Counted from the stretch's first letter, positions 43,851 through 55,008 are shown. The stretch: 64,000 nucleotides of DNA from Ahaetulla prasina (GCF_028640845.1 NC_080540.1:100039561-100103560), one strand, 5' to 3'. Notes: generated by a model from the letters alone, not told the origin. Made by a program: numbers and translations.

Positions 43851-44438
43851 ATAGAATAGAATTTTTATTGGCTAAGTGTGATTGGACACACAAGGAATGA
43901 ATGAATGAATGAATGAGTGAGTGAGTTACTTCAACAACATTGTCTCACAGAAATTGACAATACAACTGCAAGCATGAAAATGAGTCCTCCTTTAGCTTCC
44001 AAGGGACCAGGGTGCCTCTGAAGGTCAGTGCTCTAAGCACTAAGAACCCAGCACAAATCTAAGCCTGTATGCACACCAATAGTGAAAATACCCTGCACAG
44101 TGTCTCTTGGCAGAGAAGGTTAATTTTCATAGACGTTGGGGTGGCTCTTTTATTTTTTGGCAGGGCAATAAGGGTCTCTAATATCATTAAACCCAAGTGT
44201 GAGGAAAAGACAGCAGCTAAAATGTTAAGGCCAGTTGTGTGACCTTCTCCAATACAGTTGGCCTGGCTGTTTGCCAAAACTTAAAACACCCTCCATCCCC
44301 CTCCTGCTAAAGCTTCTTTCTTAAAACAATTGTGGTCTTTGCCTTTCATGTCGCTCAACCTTTCACCTGCCAGGTTCCTAGCCCTTCACCCTTGACCCAC
44401 TGCTGTGTTTGCTTAGCATTGTGCCAATCGACTTTAGA

Positions 44439-44445
44439 AGTCTCT

Positions 44446-44495
<50 letters not shown>
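44439..44495. repeat. (GT)n(GA)n microsatellite
   Basis: About 15 GT units followed by about 12 GA units, within the TIR element. Confidence 0.95.
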
Positions 44496-44496
<1 letters not shown>

Positions 44497-44711
44497 GAGG
44501 GAGGAGGGAGTGCAAAGAGGAAGGAGGATTCCCAGCTCTAAACAAAGGGAAATCCCGGAATGCCAGCGAAGGCGGTGCTCGCGTTCCTCCTCCCTTGCTC
44601 AAAAGCCCCAATAACCTTCACCAGCAAGGCAGACCCCACGGGAAGGAAGGGGCAGGCTGACTCACGAGCATCTGGCTGAAGAGCAGCTGCTCCAGGTCGC
44701 CCAGCACGGTG

Positions 44712-45240
44712 AAGCACGGAGGAGAAGAAAGAATGAAAGAAGGGAGGAACGGCCCTCCTTCTCTCTCTCTCTCTTCCAGCGCCTGAACAGAAGGGGACTA
44801 GGCGCACACACACGCCCAGCTTCTGAAGCACGGAGGAGAAGAAAGAATGAAAGAAGGGAGGAACGGCCTCCTTCTCTCTCTCTCTCTCTCTTCCAGCGCC
44901 GCTGAACAGAAGGGGACTAGGCGCACACACGCCCAGCTTCTGAAGCACGGAGGAGAAGAAAGAATGAAAGAAGGGAGGAACGCCCTCCTTTCTCTCTCTC
45001 TCTCTTCCAGCGCCGCTGAACAGAAGGGGACTAGGCGCGCACACGCCCAGCTTCTGAAGCACGGAGGAGAAGAAAGAATGAAAGAAGGGAGGAACGCCCT
45101 CCTTTCTCTCTCTCTCTCTCTTCCAGCGCCATGAACAGAAGGGGACTAGGCGCACACACGCCCAGCTTCTGAAGCACGGAGGGAGAAGAAAGAATGAAAG
45201 AAGGGGAGGAACGGCCCCTCCTTTCTCTGTCTCTCTTCCA
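44712..45240. repeat. Minisatellite, five units of about 115 bp
   Basis: Units start at 44712, 44825, 44942, 45056 and 45171, each beginning GAAGCACGGAGGAGAAGAAA. Each has a (CT)n run and ends GGCGCACACACGCCCAGCTT. Units differ mainly in CT-run length and single bases. Confidence 0.95.
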
Positions 45241-45447
45241 ACGGGAAAACGCTCTTTCGCTTGCGGGGGAGAGGAGGGAGGGAGGGAGGGAGGTTGGCTT
45301 ATTCAACCCTTCCCGGCTAGCCATCCAGCCCTTCCCAGGAGAAGGCGAGGAGTTTTGGGCGAGCGACCTTTTTGCTAGAAAGCGGCAGCGGCTGCCCCAA
45401 CACCACCAGTTGGGGCGGGAGCCGGGTGAGCCGCAGTAACTCCCGCC

Positions 45448-46158
45448 AGACTATGCATTGGCGCGGGGAAGCCCTGGCGGTGCAGTCCTTCTCGGCTGAG
45501 GGAGGGAGGGTTTCCCCGACAGCTGGCTTCGCCGCCGCGAGAGCCACCCAAAGGCCAGAAGAAAGGTCATTCCATCGAGTAATGGGCGGCTCCTTCCTCT
45601 CCGCCTTACCCATGCTGTGCGAGCCCGGCTGGGCTGCAACCCCGCCGCTGCCGCTCCTTCCTCAGCCTCCGGGGCTCGCGCTCTAGCAGCCGCCAAGCTC
45701 AGGCGGACTCGGCAGCTCCCCATCAGCACTCGCACGCGCGATTCGGGCAGGAGGTCGGGCTCGCTCCGTGGCGGTGGCGGCGGCGGTGGCGGCAGCGGCG
45801 GAGGCGCCACCGCCACAGAGCGAGCCCGACTCCTCCTGCCCGAATCGCGCCGTGCAGTGCTGATGGGGAGCTGCCGAGTCCGGCCTGAGCTTGGCGGCTG
45901 CTAGAGCGCGAGGCCCGGAGGCTGAGGAAGGAGCGGCGGCGGGGTTGCAGCCAGCCGGGCTCGCACAGCATGGGTAAGGCGGAGAGGAAGGAGCCTTCGC
46001 CCATTACTCGATGGAATGACCTTTCTTCTGGCCTTTGGGTGGCTCGCGGCGAAGCTCGCGGTCGGGGAAACCCACCCTCCCTCAGCCGAGAAGGCTGGCG
46101 GCTCCCCTGCCCAGCCCTCTCACTGCACCACCAGGGCTTCCCCGCGCCAATGCACAGC
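45448..46158. repeat. GC-rich palindrome, arms of about 350 bp
   Basis: The right arm (about 45805-46158) is a close reverse complement of the left arm (about 45448-45786), centred near 45795 in a GGCGGTGGCGG run. Both arms contain GAGCGAGCCCGACTCCT-like, CTCGCACAGCATGGGTAAGG and CATTACTCGATGGAATGACC motifs in opposite directions. The composition resembles a captured CpG-island/5' UTR segment; the source gene is not recognised. Confidence 0.88.
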
Positions 46159-46488
46159 CCGCCAAGTTTGCGCCGTCCGCCCACCAAACACGGGAATGGG
46201 GGCCGGCCTGGGGGCGACAAATCCCGCGAGACCTCGGCGGGCCCGCTCCCCGTCCCTCCCATGGGAGTCCGTTCGGTACCCCCTCCTGTGCGGGGTTCCC
46301 GAAGACGTAGACTCGAGTATAAGCCGAGGGGACGTTTTTCAGCACAAAAAACGTGCTGAAAAACTCGGCTTATACTCGAGTATATACGGTATATTGTTTT
46401 AAGCCAAGGACTTTTTGAGAACAAATTGATATTGTTATAAGCCCAGGTTTTTTGAGAACAAATTAATATAAATGTAATGGGTAAGGAA

Positions 46489-46772
46489 CAGAGGTGGTAT
46501 TCAGTAGGTTTTGATCAGTTCTGGAGAACTGGTAGTGGAAATTTTGAGTAGTTCGGAGAACCGGTAAATACCACCTCTGACTGGCCCCATCCCCATCTAT
46601 TCTGTGTCTCCTGAGTCCCAGCTGATCAAGAGAAAATGGGGATTTTGCAGTAACCTTCCCCTGGAGTGGAGAGGGAATGGAGATTTTACAGTATCCTTCC
46701 CCTGCCATACCCACCAAGCCATGCCACGTTCACCAAGCCACAGAACGTAAATTTTTCTGAATCCTACCACTG
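46489..46772 (+). mobile_element. hAT-type MITE (CAGAGGTGGTATTCA)
   Basis: 284 bp with a perfect 8-bp duplication GTAAGGAA (46481-46488, 46773-46780). Ends CAGAGGTGGTATTCAG and GAATCCTACCACTG. Confidence 0.95.
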
Positions 46773-46780
46773 GTAAGGAA

Positions 46781-47839
46781 TATTATATTTTCAAGTTAAT
46801 GCCTGTAATAAACAACTTTCCTTAAACACCTCTTTCTTCCAAGATTGTTTTCAAATCAATTCCCAATAAAATGAAGTTTAGCATGATTAACATGTAATAG
46901 ACAATTTGCTTATTTAAAAAAAAGTCATGGTATTGCATTTGAATTAAGGGATATTATGCTTTATTAAGCTGTAATGCTTCATAATAAAAAGCAGACTTTT
47001 GAATAAGGGACACGCCATGTGGCAACATCTTTACATTCTTTTTTTCTTTTTTGTTTCCATTTATCATTTCCTTGATATTTCAAATGGCCTGTTCTTTGTC
47101 AACACGCATCCCTCTCTTCTTTTGCTTAGAACGGCATGTGTAAATTATTCAGGAGAATTTGCAAAGCTCTAGCTTCAAGTGAGATGCAAAATGAAATATG
47201 GATAGTGGGTGTGTAAGATTAATGGATATGACAAGTGACAGCAAAGAAAGAGTTTTTTAAAACAAACTTGATCAGTTTAAGGGCCACGTCAGACATTGTA
47301 AACTGGGCTTCGAAGCTTCTCCTTGTCAAAGAAATGTTGAGTCACATACACATATTGCATAATTTTTCTCAAGGACTTCTAAATCAGTTTGGAGAAGTTA
47401 CCAGTTTAAAGAAATTAGCCAAAGCTGCTTTGCTCAGAGATGCCTATTTATGCAGCATATGGTGTCTATTGATCATCTTTTAAAATCTGCTACATAAAGG
47501 ATCTGCAAGTGCCAATTTGACAACTTTCTTGTATGTCACTTTGTGTGCGTTGAACAGCTTGGAATTTGTTGAAAAGGAGAATAATAGCTTGGCTTGGCTT
47601 CTACCAAAAAATGCCACATTGGATGTTTGTCTAAAAATTACAGATCTGATATTGGCTCCAATGCTATGAGTTAACAGATTACCATCTTCTATCAATTAGT
47701 GTGATTCTACTAAATGACAAGTACTAAATGGCAAGTCCAAACAGTCTTCATCTCTTTTTTGTAGCTGTATAGTAAGCACTTGTCAATTAAAAATGGTTTT
47801 AAAAATTTTGTTCCACTTGGAAGGGTTTTACTTATGAAT
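46781..47839. other. Intronic, no recognisable feature
   Basis: No gene or clear repeat in about 1.06 kb. Confidence 0.5.
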
Positions 47840-47847
47840 CTCTACCT

Positions 47848-48089
47848 CAGGGGTGAAATCCAGCAGGTTCTGACAGGTTCTGGAGAACCGGTAGTGGAAA
47901 TTTTGAGCAGTTCGGAGAACCGGCAAATACCATCTCTGGCTGGCCACAGGAGTGGGGAGGGAATGGGGATTTTGCAGTATCTTTCCCCTGCCATGCCCAC
48001 CAAGCCACGCCCATCAAGCCACACCACACCACGCCAACCAAGTCACGCTCACAGAATCAGTAGTAAAAAAAATTTGGATTTTACCACTG
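47848..48089 (+). mobile_element. hAT-type MITE (CAGGGGTGAAATCCA)
   Basis: 242 bp with a perfect 8-bp duplication CTCTACCT (47840-47847, 48090-48097). Ends CAGGGGTGAAATCCAGCAGG and GGATTTTACCACTG. Confidence 0.95.
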
Positions 48090-48193
48090 CTCTACCTGCA
48101 TCAGACTTTTTGTGCTTTCTGAAATAACATACACTTTCTCTCTTTCTCTCTTTCTCTCCCTCCTTCCCAGAGGTTCTGTGAGATGGTCTAGGT

Positions 48194-48328
48194 CAGACGT
48201 GTCAAACTCACGTCATCACAGCAGCATCATGTGATGTATTGGGACTTCCCCCCCCTCTGCTAAACTGGGCATGGGTGTGGCCAGTGCATGATGGATCTGG
48301 CCCGCGGGCTGAGAGTTTGACCGCCCTG
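48194..48328. mobile_element. hAT-type MITE (CAGACGTGTCAAACTCA)
   Basis: 135 bp with a perfect 8-bp duplication GTCTAGGT (48186-48193, 48329-48336). Ends CAGACGTGTCAAACTCA and GAGTTTGACCGCCCTG. Confidence 0.95.
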
Positions 48329-48336
48329 GTCTAGGT

Positions 48337-49050
48337 TGACAATTGGTAGCACTCTACAGTTCACTCAGATAAATTCATGGCTGAATTGGATTGACAGAAT
48401 CCAGGTCTAATAACCATGTTAGTCTAAACATGGACCTCAGGAAAAAGTTTCCTGGCCAAACTAAGCCTAAAAAAGAAAGAGAAATGAGGTAGGAAAGTAA
48501 TATGAGTATACCAGGTAAAGGAACAGAGCTAGTTTAAGAAAAGGAGTCAGACATTGTAGACAATAAAGAAGATGACCCTTGCAATGATACACCAGAGTCA
48601 TTATGAAAGCAACAAAGAGAAAAAAATATGGATTAAGTTCAACCTCCCCAAGGGGGAGGGGGCACAGCACAATCAAACTTGCAAAATTCTGTTATTATAG
48701 TTACTCTGAAAAGTAGTTTTAGCCTTCTTGTATAGTTGATTTTTGATCTGGTCTACCTGATGGGACTGATATATACGGCTATAAAAAGGTGGGAAAAGGT
48801 TATAAGAAGTATTTTTGATACACAGCTATCTCTCTTTGCCATTAGAAGTTGTGGCTGTAAATATGGGATATAGCCATTCTTATCCTGTTGTTGGGTATAA
48901 TGATCTGATAATGTAGATCGTTAAACAGGAAAGCAAAAACTGGGGTGAATCTGGCAACTCTATGGACATACAACATACCATACTCTTCAGTTTAATCCAA
49001 AGGGAGTCATGTTGCCTGTCAGTTAATTTCTGAGGTACATTGTTTCTTTA
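48337..49050. other. Intronic, no recognisable feature
   Basis: No gene or clear repeat. Confidence 0.5.
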
Positions 49051-49065
49051 AGAGTTTAATTTTCA

Positions 49066-49689
49066 GACTTCCGGTATGGCTCCGCTTCGTGGAGAGCAGC
49101 TATGATTTAGCTGCTAACTCCCTAGTCAGTAAGAGCTGTCAGGACATCGTAAATCTGGGTCCGACAGCTTGGAATTCTCTCCTTCGGGCAAAGAAGGAAA
49201 GATGAGCATTCAGGTTTGAAGTTGAGACACCCTAATAAGCTTCAAAGGCTTACGGGGAGATCTCCTTCCATAGCCTGATAAGCTCCTGGCTGGGCGAGGC
49301 TTCTGCCTTTATGGCGGACAAACGAAGCATCCAATTTCCACGGCTGGAGTTGATTTATGATGGACTGTAACGTGGACGGAGCAGAAACTGGAGTTTTAAC
49401 ATTTGTTTGTAAGAAGACTGCAAGCCCCTGAGGATATATTTGCTGCGAAGATAGGAGAGAAGAAAGCAAATGGCGGTTTTGTGGAATGTGTATATTGAAA
49501 ACGAAAGTTAAAGAAATGCTTACTAACAGCTAGTGTCGAAATAGAAGATATATAGGAATGATTAAATGGAAGAAACGAGAATCTTATGATTTATATTTTT
49601 TCTTCTTCTTTGGGATTATAGTGATTTAGAAGAAAAGTTTTTTGAATTTTTCTTTTTGAATTTTTTTCTTCTTCTTCTTGGTCCATTAT

Positions 49690-49691
<2 letters not shown>
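49066..49691 (+). promoter_or_regulatory. L1 5' UTR
   Basis: Starts GACTTCCGGTATGGCTCCGC right after the target duplication. It has scattered CpGs and no long ORF and ends in TTCTT repeats before the AT array. L1 5' UTRs carry the internal promoter; no specific factor site is assigned. Confidence 0.7.

Positions 49692-49741
<50 letters not shown>
49692..49741. repeat. (AT)n microsatellite, left of the PLE
   Basis: A pure AT run. Its continuation at about 54967-55005 on the other side of the PLE shows that the PLE inserted into the array. Confidence 0.95.
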
Positions 49742-49744
<3 letters not shown>

Positions 49745-50055
49745 GGTCTTTGGTTATTCGGGTTTTCTCCCGCGTAAAATTGGAAGTGTCTTGGCGACGT
49801 TTCGACGAAGTCTCATTCGTCATCTTCAGGCTTCAGCTTCGTGCTTCTGGGAGCAATGTGTGATTGCAGCTGTTTCTTCCTTTTTAACTGCTAGTGGGGG
49901 TTTGAACTGATTGGGTGGGAGCTTGGCTGTGCTCTGATTGGATGTGGGGGTTTTTGTGCTCTGATTGGATGGGGGTGTGTCCTGTTTGGGTGGGGGCTTG
50001 GTTGTGCTCAAATTAATCTGAGTTGCAGGGGGATCTGAGCTGGTGAGCTGCACCT
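49742..50055 (-). repeat. PLE terminal repeat, inverted copy
   Basis: The reverse complement of 51740-52070, starting TGTAGGTCTTTGG. It encodes on the minus strand the last 75 residues of the PLE protein, ending KHEAEA and stop. The hammerhead-like core lies at about 49799-49829. Confidence 0.93.
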
Positions 50056-50056
50056 A

Positions 50057-51735
50057 GAAAAAACCACTAGATCCAAAATAAAAGCCTCCCCCATCAGCGA
50101 AGAAATCCAACAAAGAATCATTCCCAGAGAGAAATCATCCAGATGCCCTAAGCTCTACGGCCTCCCCAAGATACACAAAGAAGGAACCCCACTCAGACCC
50201 ATAGTCAGCTCCATAGGCTCACCTCTACAAAACCTAGCCAAATTTCTCGCCAAACAACTACAGCCCTATGCAGAATCCATCGCCTCACACGTAAAAAACT
50301 CATTCCAGTTCATAGAGATCATAAAGAAACAAAACTTACAGCCCAGCGACCTACTCGTGAGCTTTGATGTCATATCCCTCTTCACCCAAGTGCCAATCAA
50401 AGAAGCCTTGACAGCTATCCAAAACAAATATAACCCCTCCAAGCACATCCTAGATCTGACCAACCACTGCCTATCCAACACATACTTCATCTATAACGGA
50501 CAAAAATACAAACAAATAGAAGGCGCACCCATGGGATCACCCCTCTCACCTGTCATTGCCAACCTCTACATGGAACACTTTGAAACCCAAGCACTAGAAA
50601 AATCTGATCACAAACCCAAACTCTGGCTCAGATACGTGAGCGACACCTTCATAATCTGGCCACACGGGAAAGAAAAACTTGAAAACTTCCTCACACACCT
50701 CAATAGCCTACACCCCAAAATACAGTTCACCATGGAAACAGAAGTTAACAACCAACTTCCCTTCCTAGATGTCTTAGTCTACAAGAAACCCAATGGCTTC
50801 CTAGGACACACCATCTACCAGAAGAAAACACACACAAACCGCTATCTGCATGCACTTTCACACCACCACCCAGCACAGATCAACTCCGTAGCCAAGACAC
50901 TCATCTCTAGAACAAAATGCTTAGCTGACGAACAACACCTAAAAACCGAACTACACACACACAAATGTACTAACATCCAATGGATTCCAGAGAAACAAGA
51001 TTACCAAACTAATCCAAAAAGAACCCCCCACTAAAACCCAAGACAGAGAGCAAGAAAATGGCACAGCCCTCCTCCCATATATAAAAGGCACCACAGACAG
51101 AATCAGCAAGATCCTCCACAAACATAACATCAAGACAGCATTCTGCACAAACCAAAAAATATCCACCATCCTAAGAAACCCCAAAGACAAAATTGAGTTA
51201 GAAAATCAAGGAGTATATGAAATCCCATGCACCGCCTGCCCCACCACATACATTGGACAAACCAACAGAAGAATAAGTGCACGCATTGAAGAACACAAGA
51301 ACTCATTCAAAAGAGGAACCAACTTCTTCCTGGTCCAACACTTTAAAGTCACAGGACACGATATTGACTTTAAAAGACCAGAACTATCGCCAAAACTGAA
51401 CACTTTAACAACAGAATAATCAGAGAAGCCATCGAGATAGAAAAACGCCCACACAGCATGAACAAACGAGATGATACCTCCCGCCTACCAGCCATTTGGA
51501 AACCTGCCCTTATTGACAAACGTGTCCCTAATACGAGGAATGACACCAGACCCACACTCACGAGGTCCACAGGATGTCACCACATCCACCCAGAAAGCAC
51601 ACCCAAACCCACACTGATCAGGAAGCACGACCAAGGACCAGAAGCCAGACCGCAGCTGCAACATTACGATTTCAAACCCCTCCAATCCATACATGCAGCA
51701 GACTGACACCCACTACGAAGATGTAGCACGACCAC
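50057..51735 (+). pseudogene. PLE copy A: reverse transcriptase and GIY-YIG (5' truncated)
   Basis: The reverse transcriptase starts upstream of SFDVISLFTQVPIKEAL and has GAPMGSPLSPVIANLYME. The catalytic box reads RYVSDTFIIWPHG: family members have Y-V-D-D, so the first Asp is Ser. The frame breaks at about 50985 and coding sense continues in another frame with TALLPYIKGTTDRISKIL. The GIY-YIG endonuclease is GVYEIPCTACPTTYIGQTNR followed by ISARIEEHKNSF (about 51210-51310). The end includes RPHSMNKRDDTSRLPAIWKP. Confidence 0.9.
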
Positions 51736-52076
51736 GAACACGAAGCCAAACAGCAGCAGTGCAGCTCACCAGCTCAGATCCCCCTGCAACTCAGATTAAT
51801 TTGAGCACAACCAAGCCCCCACCCCAACAGGACACACCCCCATCCAATCAGAGCACAAAAACCCCCACATCCAATCAGAGCACAGCCAAGCTCCCACCCA
51901 ATCAGTTCAAACCCCCACTAGCAGTTAAAAAGGAAGAAACAGCTGCAATCACACATTGCTCCCAGAAGCACGAAGCTGAAGCCTGAAGATGACGAATGAG
52001 ACTTCGTCGAAACGTCGCCAAGACACTTCCAATTTTACGCGGGAGAAAACCCGAATAACCAAAGACCTACATAAAA
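51736..52076 (+). repeat. PLE direct terminal repeat A
   Basis: Nearly identical to 54600-54940. It starts within the coding C-terminus (PPSNQSTKTPTSNQSTAKLP) and ends ATAACCAAAGACCTACAT. It separates copy A from copy B. Confidence 0.92.
51983..52012 (+). ncRNA. Hammerhead-like ribozyme core (A)
   Basis: CTGAAGA (51983-51989), stem II GACGAA/TTCGTC (51991-51996 and 52003-52008) with a 6-nt loop, then GAAA (52009-52012). These are the conserved core blocks CUGANGA and GAAA with an intact stem II. Stem III (GTC/GAC) is weak. Hammerhead motifs in Penelope-like terminal repeats are established. Activity of this copy is not shown. Confidence 0.6.
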
Positions 52077-52082
52077 CAAATA

Positions 52083-52901
52083 TTGCACCTCTACGGGGAG
52101 GAAATCCACCATCTGACCAGGACCTATGAAAAACTAGAAGTCCAAAGAGCTTCCATTTTATGTGACCTTGCATTCCTACGAAACTGCCGAGATCAAAATT
52201 TAATCCCCACATGCTTCCAATTGAAATTCCACTCCAACTCTGCAGCCGCCAAACGCATCCTAAAAAGAACAGAATTGGCCCTAATCAGAAATGAACTTCA
52301 CACAAAAAGATTCCTCCTAGATCAAATCAACAAAGATCTCCTCACACTTCACCTCAAACTCAGCAACAAGATCCACCCTGCACTTTGGGACAAATCCAAA
52401 CAACTCGCCGTCTGGAGAGCCGAAACACAGACCACCCTCAAGACGGACACACACACCAACAAACTCCGAAGACTACAAGAACGCCAGAAACAAACCCCTC
52501 CACCTTCACAGCCACACATGAAACAAACAGTGCATAACATCTCAGATAGGATCCTCACCAAAGCTGAAACCGATGTCCTTTCCAAAGGATTCAACTTTGC
52601 AGTCACTCCCAAATACATCCCCACTGAGACCATTATATGCGGAGTTGAAACCAGCCTGACCAAAATCAACCCCGATGATGCTAACAAAATCAGACTCGAA
52701 ATCACCAACATCCTCTGCAGCAGCAAGCCACCCAAAAGCAACTTACCCAAAGAGGAACAGACAGCACTACTTAACCTGAAAAAAGACACCAGCATAATAA
52801 TCCTACCAGCAGACAAGGGGAACGCCACGGTGGTTATGAACACATCTGACTACCAAACCAAATTAACCAACCTACTCCAAGATCCTGCATACAAGCCCTA
52901 A
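52083..52901 (+). CDS. PLE copy B: N-terminal region
   Basis: An uninterrupted 272-codon frame. The N-terminal half is basic and helical (KLSNKIHPALWDKSKQLAVW). The C-terminal half has the segment that precedes the reverse transcriptase in Penelope-like elements: LSKGFNFAVTPKYIPTETII, NLPKEEQTALLNLKKDTSII and ILPADKGNATVVMN. It stops at a single-base shift just before the catalytic part, so it is a fragment of a longer ORF. ATG 52083 lies just after terminal repeat A, but the true initiation site is uncertain. Confidence 0.8.
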   Translation: MHLYGEEIHHLTRTYEKLEVQRASILCDLAFLRNCRDQNLIPTCFQLKFHSNSAAAKRILKRTELALIRNELHTKRFLLDQINKDLLTLHLKLSNKIHPALWDKSKQLAVWRAETQTTLKTDTHTNKLRRLQERQKQTPPPSQPHMKQTVHNISDRILTKAETDVLSKGFNFAVTPKYIPTETIICGVETSLTKINPDDANKIRLEITNILCSSKPPKSNLPKEEQTALLNLKKDTSIIILPADKGNATVVMNTSDYQTKLTNLLQDPAYKP

Positions 52902-52912
52902 AACAGACCCCA

Positions 52913-54852
52913 CCACCTACCTAGAAAAACCACTAGATCCAAAATAAAAGCCTCCCCATCAGCGAAGAAATCCAACAAAGAATCATTCCCAGAGAGAAAT
53001 CATCCAGATGCCCTAAGCTCTACGGCCTCCCAAGATACACAAAGAAGGAACCCCACTCAGACCCATAGTCAGCTCCATAGGCTCACCTCTACAAAACCTA
53101 GCCAAATTTCTCGCCAAACAACTACAGCCCTATGCAGAATCCATCGCCTCACACGTAAAAACTCATTCCAGTTCATAGAGATCATAAAGAAACAAAACTT
53201 ACAGCCCAGCGACCTACTCGTGAGCTTTGATGTCATATCCTCTTCACCCAAGTGCCAATCAAAGAAGCCTTGACAGCTATCCAAAACAAATATAACCCCC
53301 AAGCACATCCTAGATCTGACCAACCACTGCCTATCCAACACATACTTCATCTATAACGGACAAAAATACAAACAAATAGAAGGCGCACCCATGGGATCAC
53401 CCTCTCACCTGTCATTGCCAACCTCTACATGGAACACTTTGAAACCCAAGCACTAGAAAAATCTGATCACAAACCCAAACTCTGGCTCAGATCGTGAGCG
53501 ACACCTTCATAATCTGGCCACACGGAAAGAAAAACTTGAAAACTTCCTCACACACCTCAATAGCCTACACCCCAAAATACAGTTCACCATGGAAACAGAA
53601 GTTAACAACCAACTTCCTTCCTAGATGTCTTAGTCTACAAGAAACCCAATGGCTCCCTAGGACACACCATCTACCAGAAGAAAACACACACAAACCGCTA
53701 TCTGCATGCACTTTCACACCACCACCCAGCACAGATCAACTCCGTAGCCAAGACACTCATCTCTAGAACAAAATGCTTAGCTGACGAACAACACCTAAAA
53801 ACCGAACTACACACTCTCACAAACGTACTAACATCCAATGGATTCCAGAGAAACAAGATTACCAAACTAATCCAAAAAGAACCCCCCACTAAAACCCAAG
53901 ACAGAGAGCAAGAAAATGGCACAGCCCTCCTCCCATATATAAAAGGCACCACAGACAGAATCAGCAAGATCCTCCACAAACATAACATCAAGACAGCATT
54001 CTGCACAAACCAAAAATATCCACCATCCTAAGAAACCCCAAAGACAAAATTGAGTTAGAAAATCAAGGAGTATATGAAATCCCATGCACCGCCTGCCCCA
54101 CCACATACATTGGACAAACCAACAGAAGAATAAGTGCACGCATTGAAGAACACAAGAACTCATTCAAAAAAGAGGAACCAACTTCTTCCCTGGTCCAACA
54201 CTTTAAAGTCACAGGACACGATATTGACTTTAAAAAGACCAGAACTATCGCCAAAACTGAACACTTTAACAACAGAATAATCAGAGAAGCCATCGAGATA
54301 GAAAAACGCCCACACAGCATGAACAAACGAGATGATACCTCCCGCCTACCAGCCATTTGGAAACCTGCCCTTATTGACAAACGTGTCCCTAATACGAGGA
54401 ATGACACCAGACCCACACTCACGAGGTCCACACAGGATGTCACCACACATCCACCCAGAAAGCACACCCAAACCCACACTGATCAGGAAGCACGACCAAG
54501 GACCAGAAGCCAGACCGCAGCTGCAACATTACCCATTTCAAACCCCTCCAATCCATACATGCAGCAGACTGACACCCACTACGAAGATGTAGCACGACCA
54601 CGAACACGAAGCCAAACAGCAGCAGTGCAGCTCACCAGCTCAGATCCCCCTGCAACTCAGATTAATTTGAGCACAACCAAGCCCCCACCCAAACAGGACA
54701 CACCCCCATCCAATCAGAGCACAAAAACCCCCACATCCAATCAGAGCACAGCCAAGCTCCCACCCAATCAGTTCAAACCCCCACTAGCAGTTAAAAAGGA
54801 AGAAACAGCTGCAATCACACATTGCTCCCAGAAGCACGAAGCTGAAGCCTGA
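52913..54852 (+). pseudogene. PLE copy B: reverse transcriptase and GIY-YIG
   Basis: Same content as copy A, but broken by many one-base losses: CTCCCAAG for CTCCCCAAG, GTAAAAACT for GTAAAAAACT, ATCCTCTTC for ATCCCTCTTC, CACGGAAAG for CACGGGAAAG. The Y-V-S-D variant is shared with copy A. The C-terminal part from 54319 is open to 54852, with two ARPRTRSQTAA repeats. Base substitutions between copies A and B are few, so the indels may be homopolymer errors. Confidence 0.9.
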
Positions 54853-54950
54853 AGATGACGAATGAGACTTCGTCGAAACGTCGCCAAGACACTTCCAATT
54901 TTACGCGGGAGAAAACCCGAATAACCAAAGACCTACATACAAACACCCGC
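54600..54950 (+). repeat. PLE direct terminal repeat B
   Basis: Second direct copy of the terminal repeat. Its 3' extension ACAAACACCCGCGAAAACCT runs up to the AT array. Confidence 0.9.
54849..54878 (+). ncRNA. Hammerhead-like ribozyme core (B)
   Basis: Same blocks as core A: CTGAAGA 54849-54855, GACGAA 54857-54862, TTCGTC 54869-54874, GAAA 54875-54878. The stop codon of the PLE ORF (TGA, 54850-54852) is part of CTGAAGA. Confidence 0.6.
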
Positions 54951-54963
54951 GAAAACCTCAGAA

Positions 54964-55006
<43 letters not shown>

Positions 55007-55008
<2 letters not shown>

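Larger units (their letters stand above)
43180..46389. mobile_element. 3.2-kb TIR element with GC-rich cargo
   Basis: The left end CCGTATATACTCGAGTATAA (continuing GCCGA) is matched exactly in reverse at the right end. TATA stands on both sides, consistent with a TA-type target duplication. GAGTATAAGCCGAG recurs inside both ends, and the last 77 bp is itself a hairpin. The cargo comprises a nested LINE fragment, a (GT)n(GA)n array, five 115-bp minisatellite units and a GC-rich palindrome. No transposase is recognisable. The superfamily is uncertain. Confidence 0.8.
49742..54966 (+). mobile_element. Penelope-like element, tandem with inverted 5' end
   Basis: The layout is typical of Penelope-like retroelements. 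It starts with an inverted terminal repeat (49742-50055), then a 5'-truncated body (50057-51735), a direct terminal repeat (51736-52076), a full body (52083-54600) and a second direct terminal repeat (to about 54950). The bodies encode a Penelope-type reverse transcriptase and a C-terminal GIY-YIG endonuclease. The junction between inverted repeat and truncated body shares CCTAG microhomology. Confidence 0.93.

Noticed and set aside
44712..45240. Regular repeats as a CRISPR-like array
   Set aside because: Units of about 115 bp are contiguous without unique spacers and lie in a vertebrate genome; it is a minisatellite.
45723..46424. 233-codon minus-strand frame
   Set aside because: It lies in the GC-rich palindrome and reads through both arms. 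Composition is low-complexity and no domain is visible.
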